64,000 bases of DNA from Planctomycetota bacterium (GTDB taxonomy: Bacteria; Planctomycetota; UBA1135; UBA2386), in assembly GCA_025459175.1 (NCBI GenBank), contig JALORC010000011.1, positions 1-64,000 on the forward strand, in the 5' to 3' direction. The notes below the pieces were generated by a model. It did not search any database, was not told where the DNA came from, and worked only from the letters and a program-made list of their open reading frames with translations. A program made the position numbers and the translations under genes. Each line of letters starts with the position of its first letter. Position 1 is the first letter of the stretch. Below are positions 44,978 to 53,635 of this stretch, in pieces.

Positions 44978-46360
44978 TCAACCGATCGGCGCGTTGCGGA
45001 TCGTGTCGCTGGCAACGACCTTCAACGGCACCTGCGCCACCGGCAGATCCATCACCCGGTTGCGGTCCCCGGTCGCCAGCGCCTGCAGCGACGGGCCGCA
45101 GATGCGCGCCTGGCACGGCCCCATGCCGGCGCGGCAGCCGACCTTGATCGCGCGCAGCGAGGTGCCGTGCAGCAGAGCCGCCTCGCGCGCGCGCTGCAGC
45201 GGCACGTCCTCGCAGCGACAGACGATGGTGTCCGGCTGCGCCAGTTCGTGCAGCCCCGGCAACGGCGCGAACGCGCGCAGCATCGCGTCGGCGGCGCGCC
45301 GCTCGCGCTGCGCCTTCTTGCGCACCGCGGCCGGTACCTCGGTACCGCGCAGTTCCTGCACGATCGCCGCCGCCGCCAGTTCGCCCTCGGCGATCGCAAC
45401 CTCGGCACCGCCGATGCCACCGATCTCGCCGGCACCGTAGACGCCTTGCACCGTGGTCGCCTGCGAACCGTCGAGCTGCAGCACGTGCCCGCCGCGGTTC
45501 TGGTCGAAGCGCGCCGCACAACCGAGCCGCAGCCCGAGTTCGATCGACGGCACCAGGCCGAAGCCGGCGCCGACCACGTCGACCTCGTGCGTCTCGGCGG
45601 TGTCGCGGCGCGGCCGGCCATCGGCATCGACCTTGCCGATCGTCGCGCGCTGCACCCGCCCATCGCCCTCGCAGCCGAAGATCGTCCAGCCGAACCGCAG
45701 CTTGACGCCGGCGCGCAGCAGCTGGCGGCCGTACCAGAACGCTTCCTTCAGCCGCGATGCGTTGCCGAGCACGCCCGGCACCGCGCGCAGCGTGCGCCAG
45801 CGCGTGCTGGCCTCCAGCGCCGCCACGACCTCGACGCCGGCACTCAGCAGCGCGGTCACCGTCGGCAGCAGCAGCGGCCCCGAACCGGCGACGATCGCGC
45901 GCTGGCCCGGCACGATGCCGAAGCCGCGCACCATCACCTGCAGCGCGCCGGCGGTCAGCACACCGGGCAGCGTCCAGCCCGGGAACGGGATGCAGCGGTC
46001 GTAGGCGCCGGGGGCGAGCAGCAGGCGCTGGCAGCGCAGCAGCCACGACTGCCCGTCCTGTTCGAACCACAGCCGACCGGGCTTCGCATCCCACACCACC
46101 GCGCCGCTGCGCAGTTCGGCGCGACTGAGCCCGAACGCGGCCAGCAGCGTGTGGCCGTGGTGGTGGCTCGGCGGTTCGGCGATCGCCTGGCCGCTGGCAC
46201 CGAGCGGCAGCTGGCGGAAGATCTGGCCACCGGCGCGGTGGCCTTCGTCGAGCACCACCACCGACAACCCGGCCGCTCGCAGCCGCGCCGCGGCCGCCAT
46301 GCCGGCCGGCCCGCCGCCGACGATGCCGACCTCGGCGTCGAGCACGCGCGATTCGCTCAC
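44978..46360 (-). CDS. FAD/[2Fe-2S] oxidoreductase subunit, opine or D-hydroxyproline dehydrogenase alpha type
   Basis: 460 residues. N-terminal FAD dinucleotide fold EVGIVGGGPAGMAAAARLRAAG and second Rossmann stretch QRAIVAGSGPLLLPT; GVYGAGEIGGIGGAEVAIAEGELAAA is the FAD-binding end. The C-terminal BFD-like [2Fe-2S] domain has CRC (IVCRCEDV) and GCRAGMGPCQARIC. This architecture is that of the large subunit of opine oxidases and D-hydroxyproline dehydrogenases. It forms an operon with the ferredoxin-like subunit and the FAD oxidase, with overlaps of 4 bases. Start GTG 46360. The substrate cannot be fixed: no hydroxyproline epimerase or transporter is nearby. Confidence 0.8.
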   Translation of the reverse strand: MSESRVLDAEVGIVGGGPAGMAAAARLRAAGLSVVVLDEGHRAGGQIFRQLPLGASGQAIAEPPSHHHGHTLLAAFGLSRAELRSGAVVWDAKPGRLWFEQDGQSWLLRCQRLLLAPGAYDRCIPFPGWTLPGVLTAGALQVMVRGFGIVPGQRAIVAGSGPLLLPTVTALLSAGVEVVAALEASTRWRTLRAVPGVLGNASRLKEAFWYGRQLLRAGVKLRFGWTIFGCEGDGRVQRATIGKVDADGRPRRDTAETHEVDVVGAGFGLVPSIELGLRLGCAARFDQNRGGHVLQLDGSQATTVQGVYGAGEIGGIGGAEVAIAEGELAAAAIVQELRGTEVPAAVRKKAQRERRAADAMLRAFAPLPGLHELAQPDTIVCRCEDVPLQRAREAALLHGTSLRAIKVGCRAGMGPCQARICGPSLQALATGDRNRVMDLPVAQVPLKVVASDTIRNAPIG

Positions 46361-46650
46361 GGCTTGCCTCCGCGCTCGACCCGCAGCCCGTCGCGGACCA
46401 CCGTCATGCACGCCCGCGTGGTCACTCCGTCGATGACCACCAGACACTCGTAGCAGATGCCCATGTTGCACAGCACGCCGCGCGGCGCGCCGTCGCGGCT
46501 GCTGGCCCGCAGCGCCCGTTCGCCGGCCGCCCACAGCGCCATCGCCACGGTGTCGCCCTGGCGCGCCACGATCTCGCGGCCGGCGAACGAGAACCGCACC
46601 GGCGGCCGATCGCCGGTGCCGGGCAGACGCACGGGAACGGAAGCGCTCAT
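46357..46650 (-). CDS. small [2Fe-2S] ferredoxin-like subunit
   Basis: 97 residues. A plant-type 2Fe-2S fold of the Fer2_4 family: CNMGICYECLVVIDGVTTRAC gives C-x4-C-x2-C and a distant Cys (pattern only), with TVAMALWAAGERALR before it. Such proteins are the gamma subunit of three-part amine dehydrogenases and carry electrons between the two flavin subunits. GAGG about 8 bases upstream of ATG 46650. Overlaps neighbours on both sides by 4 bases (ATGA, GTGA). Confidence 0.82.
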   Translation of the reverse strand: MSASVPVRLPGTGDRPPVRFSFAGREIVARQGDTVAMALWAAGERALRASSRDGAPRGVLCNMGICYECLVVIDGVTTRACMTVVRDGLRVERGGKP

Positions 46651-47825
46651 CGGAGGAACCTCGCCGGCAACCAGGGAGTCGGATCGATCGTGCACGGCAG
46701 CCCGGCGATCTGCTGCGCCAGCAAGCGTCCGGTGATCGGCGCCAGCGAGATGCCGAGCCCTTCGTGGCCGGTCGCGATCCACATGCCGCGCAGCGCCGGC
46801 CACGGGCCGATCAGGGGGTGCTTGTCGATCGAGTACGGCCGCAGCCCGACCCACGTGCGCACGATCGGCGCCGCGGCGAGCCCCGGCGCATACCGCTGCG
46901 CGCGCAACAACGAACGGTGCAGCAGCTCCATGTTCAGCGTCTTGTCCATGCCGCGGAACTGGCGCGTGCTGCCGACCAGGCAGCCGCCGTTGGTCTGCGG
47001 CTGCATGTTCACCGCGTGGCCGCCGGCGTCGTCGGTGCGGGTCGGGTCGACCTTGACCGCGCCGTGCGCGAAGCGGATGTAGCTGATCTCGAGCAGCTGG
47101 GTGCGGATCGGCGACACGTGGTGGCCGGTGATCGCCAGGTTGCCGGCGCGCGGGTAGATCGGCAGCCGGCTCTGGCCCGCCATCGCCGCCAGCTCGGGCG
47201 ACCAGATGCCGGCGGCGTTGACGACGATCGGGGCATCGATCGGACCGGCCGCGGTGTCGACGCCGACGATGCGATCGCCCTGCCGCCGCATGCCGATCAC
47301 CGGCGTCTCGGGCCGCACCCGCACGTTCGGGTTGCTGCGTTGCGCAACCCGCAGCATCGCGCCGCAGGCCAGCATCGGCAGCACCACGCCATCGCCGGGG
47401 TAGAACAGCGCCCCCGGCAGGTCCTCGGCGAGGCCCGGTTCGAGTTCGCGCAGCTGGCGCTGGTCGAGGATGTCGGCGCGATCGCCGCGGTCGACGAACT
47501 GCTGCCGCAGCACCCCGAACAGCTCGATGTCGGCCGGGTCGTCGGCGAGATACAGGGCGCCGGTCGGGTTGTAGTCGAAGCCACCCTCGAGGCTCTCTAA
47601 CTCGTGCCAGAGCTTCAGGCTCTGGTGGGTGAACGCATATTCCTCGGCATCGTCGGGGGTCACCATCAGGTGGCCCATGCAGCTGCCCGAGGTGGCGCCG
47701 GCGATCGGGCCACGATCGAGCAGGACGATGCGGGTCGACGGCGGCAGCAGCTGCGCGCAGTGTTGCACCACGGCGCAGCCGATGATGCCGCCGCCGACGA
47801 CGATCAGGTCGGCAGTTTCGGCCAT
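46647..47825 (-). CDS. FAD-dependent D-amino acid/glycine oxidase-like subunit
   Basis: 392 residues. DAO-family fold: ADLIVVGGGIIGCAVVQHCAQ, then IAGATSGSCMGHL at the FAD-contact turn, NAAGIWSPELAAMAG, and WVGLRPYSIDKHPLIGP with GHEGLGISLAPITGRLLA at the C-terminus. It resembles the beta subunit of D-hydroxyproline or opine dehydrogenases. First gene of the three-gene operon and translated with the next by a 4-base overlap. It lacks any obvious membrane anchor. Divergent from the SWIB gene 180 bases away. Confidence 0.82.
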   Translation of the reverse strand: MAETADLIVVGGGIIGCAVVQHCAQLLPPSTRIVLLDRGPIAGATSGSCMGHLMVTPDDAEEYAFTHQSLKLWHELESLEGGFDYNPTGALYLADDPADIELFGVLRQQFVDRGDRADILDQRQLRELEPGLAEDLPGALFYPGDGVVLPMLACGAMLRVAQRSNPNVRVRPETPVIGMRRQGDRIVGVDTAAGPIDAPIVVNAAGIWSPELAAMAGQSRLPIYPRAGNLAITGHHVSPIRTQLLEISYIRFAHGAVKVDPTRTDDAGGHAVNMQPQTNGGCLVGSTRQFRGMDKTLNMELLHRSLLRAQRYAPGLAAAPIVRTWVGLRPYSIDKHPLIGPWPALRGMWIATGHEGLGISLAPITGRLLAQQIAGLPCTIDPTPWLPARFLR

Positions 47826-47943
47826 CGAAGGGCGGAGGATGATGCCCGCTGCCGGCCGGGGCGCAATGGCCCGGATCGGACCGGGCGAACCCGGGGTCCG
47901 ACCCGGTCTCGATGACGACCCGTGCACCGGCGCCGGGATTCCC

Positions 47944-47949
47944 TAGGAT
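47944..47949 (+). promoter_or_regulatory. possible -10 of the SWIB gene
   Basis: TAGGAT, 56 bases before ATG 48006. Weak on its own. Confidence 0.3.
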
Positions 47950-48005
47950 CTGGGGGCCGCCGCGGCGCTGGGCCAGCGACGGGCCACCCAACCCCCACTA
48001 TCTCG

Positions 48006-48284
48006 ATGACCCCCGAAAAGAGCGACAAGAAGCCCAATCCCGCCCTGAGCAAGCCCGTGCAGCCGGACGACGTGCTGGCCGCCGTGGTCGGCAAGGACCC
48101 GATCCCGCGCAGTGAGATCACCAAGCGCTTGTGGGACTACATCAAGAAGAACGGCCTGCAGGACGCCAAGGTGAAGACCAACATCAACGCCGACGACAAG
48201 CTGAAGGCGGTGTTCGGTGGCAAGGCCACGGTGACGATGTTCGAGATGACGAAGCTGGTGTCGGCCCACATCAAGAAGGGCTGA
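48006..48284 (+). CDS. SWIB/MDM2-domain protein
   Basis: 92 residues. The SWIB fold is visible as SEITKRLWDYIKKNGLQDA, then VKTNINADDKLKAVFGGK and TMFEMTKLVSAHIKKG. The eukaryotic relatives act in SWI/SNF complexes; bacterial forms, in chlamydiae, planctomycetes and some others, are nucleoid-associated or fused to topoisomerase. The first 20 residues are basic and probably disordered. Conserved, small, and likely DNA-binding; its target is unknown. I chose ATG 48006 over a longer upstream frame that adds Arg-rich sequence. Confidence 0.85.
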   Translation: MTPEKSDKKPNPALSKPVQPDDVLAAVVGKDPIPRSEITKRLWDYIKKNGLQDAKVKTNINADDKLKAVFGGKATVTMFEMTKLVSAHIKKG

Positions 48285-48293
48285 CCGCCGCCG

Positions 48294-48367
48294 CGGGCCA
48301 GATCGCACGGGCCAGATCGCAGCGGCCCAAATCTCAGCGGCCCAAATTTCAGCGGCCCAGATCTCAG
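48294..48367. repeat. 15-bp tandem repeat, five copies
   Basis: Units: 48294-48307 (14 bp, one base short), 48308-48322, 48323-48337, 48338-48352 and 48353-48367. Each begins CGG(G/C)CC and reads CGGCCCARATYTCAG with changes. It lies between the SWIB stop and the stop of the next gene (48364-48366 is inside the last unit). No spacers, so not a CRISPR. Confidence 0.9.
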
Positions 48368-50040
48368 CGAACGTCGACGAATGCCAGCGCCGGCCGGAAG
48401 CCGAGATCGTTGTAGCGACTGTCGGGCTGGTAGCGCAGCCGGTTAGCCGACCGGCAATACTGCGCCGGGTCGCGCCAGCTGCCGCCGCGCAGCACCCGCA
48501 TGCCGTTGCCTTCGGCGTCCTCGCACCATTCGGCGACATTGCCGTGCAGGTCGTGGAGGCCGAACGCGTTCGGCTTGCGCAGCTTGACGCGGTGGGCGTG
48601 CGGCCCGCTCTGGCTGCCCTGGAACACGGCGTAGTCGCCGAGCTGGGCCGCATCGTTGCCGAAGCAGAACGCCGCGGCGGCCCCGCCGCGGCAGGCATAC
48701 TCCCACTCGGCTTCGCGCGGCAGCCGGTAGGCACAGCCATCGGGCAGTCGCCCCGCTACCCGCTCCTGCTCGGTGAGCCGCCGGCAGAATTCCTGAGCGT
48801 CGCCCCAGCTGACGAACGTGGCGGCGACGTCGTCCCCGACCTGCACGTTGCCTTGCCCGGTCCACGGCGAAGAACCCATCACCGCCTGCCACTGACGCTG
48901 CGTGACTTCGGACTGCGCCAGCCAGAACGACTTCAGGATCGGGGCCGGCCGCGCCGCTTCGTCGGCGTCGCGTCCGACCTCGTCGACCGGACTGCCGATC
49001 ACGAAGTCCGTCGCCGGTCCGACCGCCACCATGACCAGACCGATGCCGGTCGCCAGCTGCCCCGGCGGCGCGGTCGGAGTCTCGACCGGCACCACGACCG
49101 CGGGGGCCGCGGCGACGGTCAGCGACTGCAGTGCCAGCACCAGCTTGCTGCCGAACGCCTGCTCCATCCACAACCGTGCCGGCTCGTCGGCGACCAAGAC
49201 CACGAGATCGGGATCTGCGCGCAGCGCGTCGACCCGATCGAATCCGGCCGCCACCGCAGCGCGCAGGTGGTCGAGGGCCGCCACCGGCTGTTGTTGGCGC
49301 ACCGCCAGCTTGCAGCGCAACAGCAGCGCTTCCGGCTCCTGCGCCCAGAGTGCATCGACGGCATCGAGGGCGGTTGCGGCCGCGACCAGATCGTTCGCTG
49401 CCACCGCCTTCTGCGCGTCCCCCAGCCGGCGCGCCAGATCGGTGCTGACGGCGGCCCGCAGCTGCTCCAGCATCTGCACCGCTTCCTGCCGCACCGCTTC
49501 GTCGCTGGTCTCGCGCAACCGCCGCAACAAGCGACTGGCTTCGCCGTGTTCCTCGAGAAGGAAGTACAGCGCCGCCGCCTTCAGGCCGGCCCGGGCCTGC
49601 CCTGGATCCGCGGCGAACGCAGCGGCGAACTTCTTCGCCGCCAGCGCCCGCATGCCTTCGCGCTGCGCCGCCTCGGCCTCGCGCAGCATCTCCGTGACCT
49701 GGCCAGTCGTCGGCGGCGCCGCCATCGCGCGGGCGCGGGCCAGCAGTCGTTCGACGACGACCTTGTGTTCGGCCGGCGCCAGGGCCATGGCCCCTTCGGC
49801 AGCGCTCACGGCTTCGCCGGCGCGACCGAGCGACAGCAACGCCACTGCCTTCACGTAGTGACCGTCCCAGCGCTTGCCGTCCTGGGCCATCGCCGCATCG
49901 AGCAGCGGCAGCGCTCCCGCGGCGTCCTTGGCGCGCAGCTTGGTCTCGGCCTGACCGAGCAGCTCGTCGAACGACTGCGCCGACAACGCACCGACGCAGA
50001 GCCACAGCCAGCAGACAGCACGCAGGGACGGCGACATCAT
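48364..50040 (-). CDS. secreted TPR/SUMF1-like (formylglycine-generating-enzyme fold) protein
   Basis: 558 residues. Signal peptide about 1-21. Residues 22-330 are helical repeats (TPR-like, AAGALPLLDAAMAQDGKRW). Residues 335-555 are a sulfatase-modifying-factor fold: LIP-like VGPATDFVIGSP, LAQSEVTQRQWQAVM, VSWGDAQEFCRRL, RLPREAEWEYACRGG, LHDLHGNVAEWCED, LRGGSWRDPAQYC. The two catalytic Cys of true formylglycine enzymes are not both present: the loop after RGGSW has Arg-Asp in place of the first. So it is probably a non-catalytic or binding protein. ATG at 50037 is an equally good start. The gene ends inside the 15-bp repeat. Confidence 0.8.
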   Translation of the reverse strand: MMSPSLRAVCWLWLCVGALSAQSFDELLGQAETKLRAKDAAGALPLLDAAMAQDGKRWDGHYVKAVALLSLGRAGEAVSAAEGAMALAPAEHKVVVERLLARARAMAAPPTTGQVTEMLREAEAAQREGMRALAAKKFAAAFAADPGQARAGLKAAALYFLLEEHGEASRLLRRLRETSDEAVRQEAVQMLEQLRAAVSTDLARRLGDAQKAVAANDLVAAATALDAVDALWAQEPEALLLRCKLAVRQQQPVAALDHLRAAVAAGFDRVDALRADPDLVVLVADEPARLWMEQAFGSKLVLALQSLTVAAAPAVVVPVETPTAPPGQLATGIGLVMVAVGPATDFVIGSPVDEVGRDADEAARPAPILKSFWLAQSEVTQRQWQAVMGSSPWTGQGNVQVGDDVAATFVSWGDAQEFCRRLTEQERVAGRLPDGCAYRLPREAEWEYACRGGAAAAFCFGNDAAQLGDYAVFQGSQSGPHAHRVKLRKPNAFGLHDLHGNVAEWCEDAEGNGMRVLRGGSWRDPAQYCRSANRLRYQPDSRYNDLGFRPALAFVDVR

Positions 50041-50061
50041 GACGCGAGCTCGGAGATCGTC

Positions 50062-51147
50062 CTACTGCCTGGAACCCGGCTTGGCAGCGCTGCGCAGCTC
50101 GTCCAACCACGCGGACACGTCGCCCGCGGGCCGAGCGGCTTCACCAGCGGGTGCCGGCGCCGGCGCGGGTGGCACTGCGGGTGGCACTGCGGGAGACACT
50201 GCCGGGCTGCGCTTGGGCAATCGCAACAGGAACTCGTCGACGTCGATGGCCTCGACCGCCGGCACCGGTGCAACCGCAGCGGCGGGCTTCGGTGCCACCA
50301 CGGCGGGGGCCGGCAGCGCCGGGGCGGGCTTCGGCCGCGGCGGCAACGCGTCGAGCAGCGCCTGCGCGGACCGGTCGTCGGCCGGCAGCTCGCCGATGGC
50401 GCGCCGCGCCAGTTCGGCGAGCGAGCGGCGCGCCGCGTCGGCGATCGCCGAGGCTTCCTGGACTCGCACCCCGTTGCCGTTGTCACCCGTGGCGACCGCC
50501 TCCGCGATGGCCGGGGCGGCAGCCGGGCGCGACAGGGCTTCGACGCTCTTGCGGATCGAATCCTGCAGCAGCTGCTGCGAGCGCTGGCTGCGCAGCGCGA
50601 ACAACGACGTCTCCTGCCCCCGGACCTCGGCCGTCAGCTGGGCGATCCGCTGCCGCACCTCGACTTCGGCCGGCGCCACGGCATCGGCCTTCTGCTGCAA
50701 GGGCGCCAACTTGATCCGGTGCGTCTGTTCCTCGCTCTGGGCCGCCGCCAGTTCCATGCGCGCCTCGGCCAGGTCGCGATTGTGATTGGCCAACGCGATT
50801 GGCGCCACCGGCTGGCCATTGCGTTGCGCAACGATCACGTCGCACGTGTTCGTGTGCTCGTCGATGCGCTGTTGGGCCTGGCGCTGCCTGCCAATGGCGG
50901 CGCGGATGGCGTCTTGCACGACGACGATCTGGCTAGCCGCCTGACGCCGGTGTTCGTCGCCGAGCGCCGACAGCGAGTTGCGCAGCAGCACGATCTCGCT
51001 GTTGAGCTTTTGCACCGCCTGCGAACGCTCGGCGATCTGGGCCTCGAGGTCGCCTTGGGCCCGCCCCTGCCCGACGGCGGTGCAAAGGACCAGCAGGGTC
51101 AACAACGGCTTGGCCGACGCCGGATGGAAGAACGCTTGGGACGGCAT
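50062..51147 (-). CDS. secreted coiled-coil protein with Pro/Ala linker
   Basis: 361 residues. Signal peptide (about 1-30), then about 170 residues of coiled coil (LEAQIAERSQAVQKLNSEIVLLRNSLS as pattern; LRSQRSQQLLQDSIRKSV). A Pro/Ala-rich linker follows, with repeats AVPPAVPPAP encoded by a 12-bp tandem repeat (about 50167-50202). The C-terminus is a short helix DVSAWLDELRSA. No known domain was identified. 21 bases separate it from the SUMF-like gene, so they are likely one operon acting in the cell envelope. Confidence 0.65.
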   Translation of the reverse strand: MPSQAFFHPASAKPLLTLLVLCTAVGQGRAQGDLEAQIAERSQAVQKLNSEIVLLRNSLSALGDEHRRQAASQIVVVQDAIRAAIGRQRQAQQRIDEHTNTCDVIVAQRNGQPVAPIALANHNRDLAEARMELAAAQSEEQTHRIKLAPLQQKADAVAPAEVEVRQRIAQLTAEVRGQETSLFALRSQRSQQLLQDSIRKSVEALSRPAAAPAIAEAVATGDNGNGVRVQEASAIADAARRSLAELARRAIGELPADDRSAQALLDALPPRPKPAPALPAPAVVAPKPAAAVAPVPAVEAIDVDEFLLRLPKRSPAVSPAVPPAVPPAPAPAPAGEAARPAGDVSAWLDELRSAAKPGSRQ

Positions 51148-51371
51148 GAAACGCGACGAGTGCGAGGGACTATCACAGTGTCACGACCGCAGCCCTGCTC
51201 CGCAAGGGTTGCGTGAGCGCTGGTCCCGGTCCTGGACCCTCCGCCGCGGCGGGCAGCCGTGCGATGGCCCACCAGACCACCACTGGGACGCGTTCGTGAC
51301 AATAGGTGCTTCCCCGGATCCCGTCGCCATGCCCTGGCAGCATCCGGACGCAACCGCTAGTCCTGCCGCGC

Positions 51372-52649
51372 ATGACGCGCCTTCTCCCCCTCGCCGCGAC
51401 CGCCGCTCTGCTGGCGTCCGTCGCGGCGCAATCGCCGGGCCCCGAGCTGACCGAGGCGGACCTCGCGCGGGCCGATGCGATCCACGCTCGCATCCTGACC
51501 CTCGACACCCACAAGGACATCGACCCCAAGCTGGCCCCGGCGCAGCTGCCGGCGGACCCCGCGACGCGGGCCGAGTTCGTGGCCCGGTTCGACCCGAGCG
51601 TGCGGGGCAAGCAGCAGGTCGACTTCCCGAAGATGCGCGAGGGCGGCTACGACTGCGCGTTCTTCATCGTCTACACGGACCAGCGCCAGCTCAACGAAGC
51701 CGGCTACCGGCGCGCGCTCGCCGAGGCCGAGGCGAAGTTCGACGCGATCGATCGCATGGTCGCGCGATTCCCCGACACCATCGGCCTCGCCCGCAGCGCC
51801 GACGACGTCGAGCGCCTGCACCGCGAGGGCAAGCTGATCGCCTGCATCGGCATCGAGAACGGCTATCCGATGGGGCTCGACGTCGCCAACGTCGCACGCT
51901 TCCACGCCCGCGGCGCCCGCTACATGAGCATCACCCACAACGGCCACACCCAGCTCGGCGACTCGCACACGCCGGTCGAGGGCAGCCACGGCGGCCTCAG
52001 TGAGCTCGGACGCCGCGCGATCGAGGCGATGAACGAGGTCGGCATCATGGTCGACATCTCGCACGCCGGCCGGACCACGATGCTGCAGGCCACCGCCCAC
52101 AGCAAGGCGCCGGTGATCGCGTCCCACAGCGGCGCCCGCGCGGTGTGCGACCATTCGCGCAACCTCGACGACGAGCAACTGCGGGCGCTGGCGCAGCGCG
52201 GCGGAGTGGTGCAGTGCGTGGCGCTGGCGGACTTCGTCAAGCAGGACGCCGGACGCGCGGCCGCGGTCAAGGCGTGGATGGCCGAGTGCGGGCTCGGCGG
52301 CGGCGACGAGCTCGAGGCCGACGAACGCGAGCGCCGCTGGGAACGCTTCCGCAGTGGCATGGGCAAGATCGACGCCGCCCACCCGAAGGCCGCGGTCGCC
52401 GACTTCGTCGACCACATCGACCACGTCGTGCGCACGGTCGGCATCGACCATGTCGGCATCGGCAGCGACTTCGACGGCGGCGGCGGCATCAGCGGCTGGA
52501 ACGACGCCAGCGAGAGCCGCAACGTCACCCGCGAACTGGTGCGCCGCGGCTACGACGAAGCGGCGATCCAGAAGATCTGGGGGGGCAACCTGCTGCGGGT
52601 CTGGCGCCAGGTGGAGCGCATCGCGGCGCGCCCCGCCGACCAGCGCTGA
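51372..52649 (+). CDS. membrane dipeptidase (renal dipeptidase family, M19)
   Basis: 425 residues. Signal peptide MTRLLPLAATAALLASVAAQ. The binuclear zinc site of M19 is placed as LDTHKDID (family H-x-D), IENGYPMG (the bridging Glu), SITHNGHTQLGDS and SHSGARAVCDHSRNLDD, with HVGIGSDFDGGGGISGW near the C-terminus. It cleaves dipeptides, including D-residue ones, in the periplasm or outside. Lys replaces the first zinc His pattern partner in DTHKD, where DxHxD is usual, so H is kept. ATG 51372 fits the signal peptide; longer upstream frame rejected. Confidence 0.88.
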   Translation: MTRLLPLAATAALLASVAAQSPGPELTEADLARADAIHARILTLDTHKDIDPKLAPAQLPADPATRAEFVARFDPSVRGKQQVDFPKMREGGYDCAFFIVYTDQRQLNEAGYRRALAEAEAKFDAIDRMVARFPDTIGLARSADDVERLHREGKLIACIGIENGYPMGLDVANVARFHARGARYMSITHNGHTQLGDSHTPVEGSHGGLSELGRRAIEAMNEVGIMVDISHAGRTTMLQATAHSKAPVIASHSGARAVCDHSRNLDDEQLRALAQRGGVVQCVALADFVKQDAGRAAAVKAWMAECGLGGGDELEADERERRWERFRSGMGKIDAAHPKAAVADFVDHIDHVVRTVGIDHVGIGSDFDGGGGISGWNDASESRNVTRELVRRGYDEAAIQKIWGGNLLRVWRQVERIAARPADQR

Positions 52650-52650
52650 A

Positions 52651-53622
52651 TCAGTCCTGGGTCTCGTCGACCACCGGCGCCATGCCGTCGATGTCGACGA
52701 TCGCCGGCGCCACCGCATCGGCCTCGTTGCCGTGCACGTCGACCCAGACCTCCTCGACGCCGACGCAGGTCCCGGCCTGCCAGCGCGTGCGCAGGAAATA
52801 CGACTGCTCGCTGCCGGCAGCATCCTGGCGCACCCGCGGCACGTAGGCGGCGTTCAGGAACAACGTCTCGCCGCGGCGCACGAAGCGCATCCGCTCGCTG
52901 CCGCGCGGGTGCGCGAGCTTGTGGTGCATGTGGCCGGCGATCACCGCCCGCACCCGCAGGCCCGAGCCCTCGATGCGCTGGATCGCGAGCGCGAGGTCGC
53001 GATCGCCCCAATCGCCGCCCGGCTTGCCGAAGTCCTTGCCGTAGATGTCCTCGGGCTGGTCCCCGAGGCCCAGCGGGCCGTTGTGGGCGAGGATCACCAG
53101 GTCGCGATGCTGGGCGTTGCGGGCCGCGTCGACGATCGCCGCCGCCGACTGCCGCATGGTGTGGATGCCATAGATCTCGTCGTAGAGCTCCGGGCTGCGC
53201 AAGCTGGGCCCGCCCCACGAGAACGGCCGCGCGCCGATCACCGAGATGCCCCCGCGCGGCACCTCGCGCACCGAGTAGGCGATGTGGTCCTCGCCGAGCA
53301 GCGACAGGCTCTCCTGCAGCTTCGGCGTCGACACCTTGCGGCCGAAGCTCTGCCACGCATCGTGGTTGCCGAGGATCACGGCCTTCGGCACCGGTAGTTC
53401 GGCGACGAGGCGGACGATCTCGACGTCCTCGTCGCCGAGATCCCCGACGAACAGCGACAGGTCCGGCCGCGAGCGTTCGAGGAACGTCGAGTCGGCGCTG
53501 CGCCACCAGCGGTGCACGTCGCCAACCACCGTCAAGGTGGCGACCGGGTCGATGGAGCGGGAAGGCAAGGGGGCAGGAAGGTAGCGAGCGCTGCGGCCCG
53601 AGTATCGCGCGATTCGCGGCAT
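52651..53622 (-). CDS. metallophosphoesterase
   Basis: 323 residues. Calcineurin-like fold: VVGDVHRWW (D-x-H), LFVGDLGDED (GD), VILGNHDAW (GNHD), LILAHNGPLG, and IAGHMHHKL (GHxH). It resembles the cyanobacterial and plant-type TIGR04168-like phosphoesterases. The N-terminal 27 residues are extra to the family; ATG 53622 is the only clear start. It lies 13 bases after the sigma54 activator and is probably expressed with it. Substrate unknown. One base separates it from the convergent dipeptidase stop. Confidence 0.85.
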   Translation of the reverse strand: MPRIARYSGRSARYLPAPLPSRSIDPVATLTVVGDVHRWWRSADSTFLERSRPDLSLFVGDLGDEDVEIVRLVAELPVPKAVILGNHDAWQSFGRKVSTPKLQESLSLLGEDHIAYSVREVPRGGISVIGARPFSWGGPSLRSPELYDEIYGIHTMRQSAAAIVDAARNAQHRDLVILAHNGPLGLGDQPEDIYGKDFGKPGGDWGDRDLALAIQRIEGSGLRVRAVIAGHMHHKLAHPRGSERMRFVRRGETLFLNAAYVPRVRQDAAGSEQSYFLRTRWQAGTCVGVEEVWVDVHGNEADAVAPAIVDIDGMAPVVDETQD

Positions 53623-53635
53623 TCGTCAGCGCGTC

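Noticed and set aside
48294..48367. Possible CRISPR array
   Set aside because: Units of 14-15 bp touch one another with no spacers; no cas gene nearby.
48364..48500. Formylglycine-generating enzyme activity for the SUMF1-like protein
   Set aside because: The first catalytic Cys position is not Cys (RGGSWRDPAQYC), so only the fold can be claimed.
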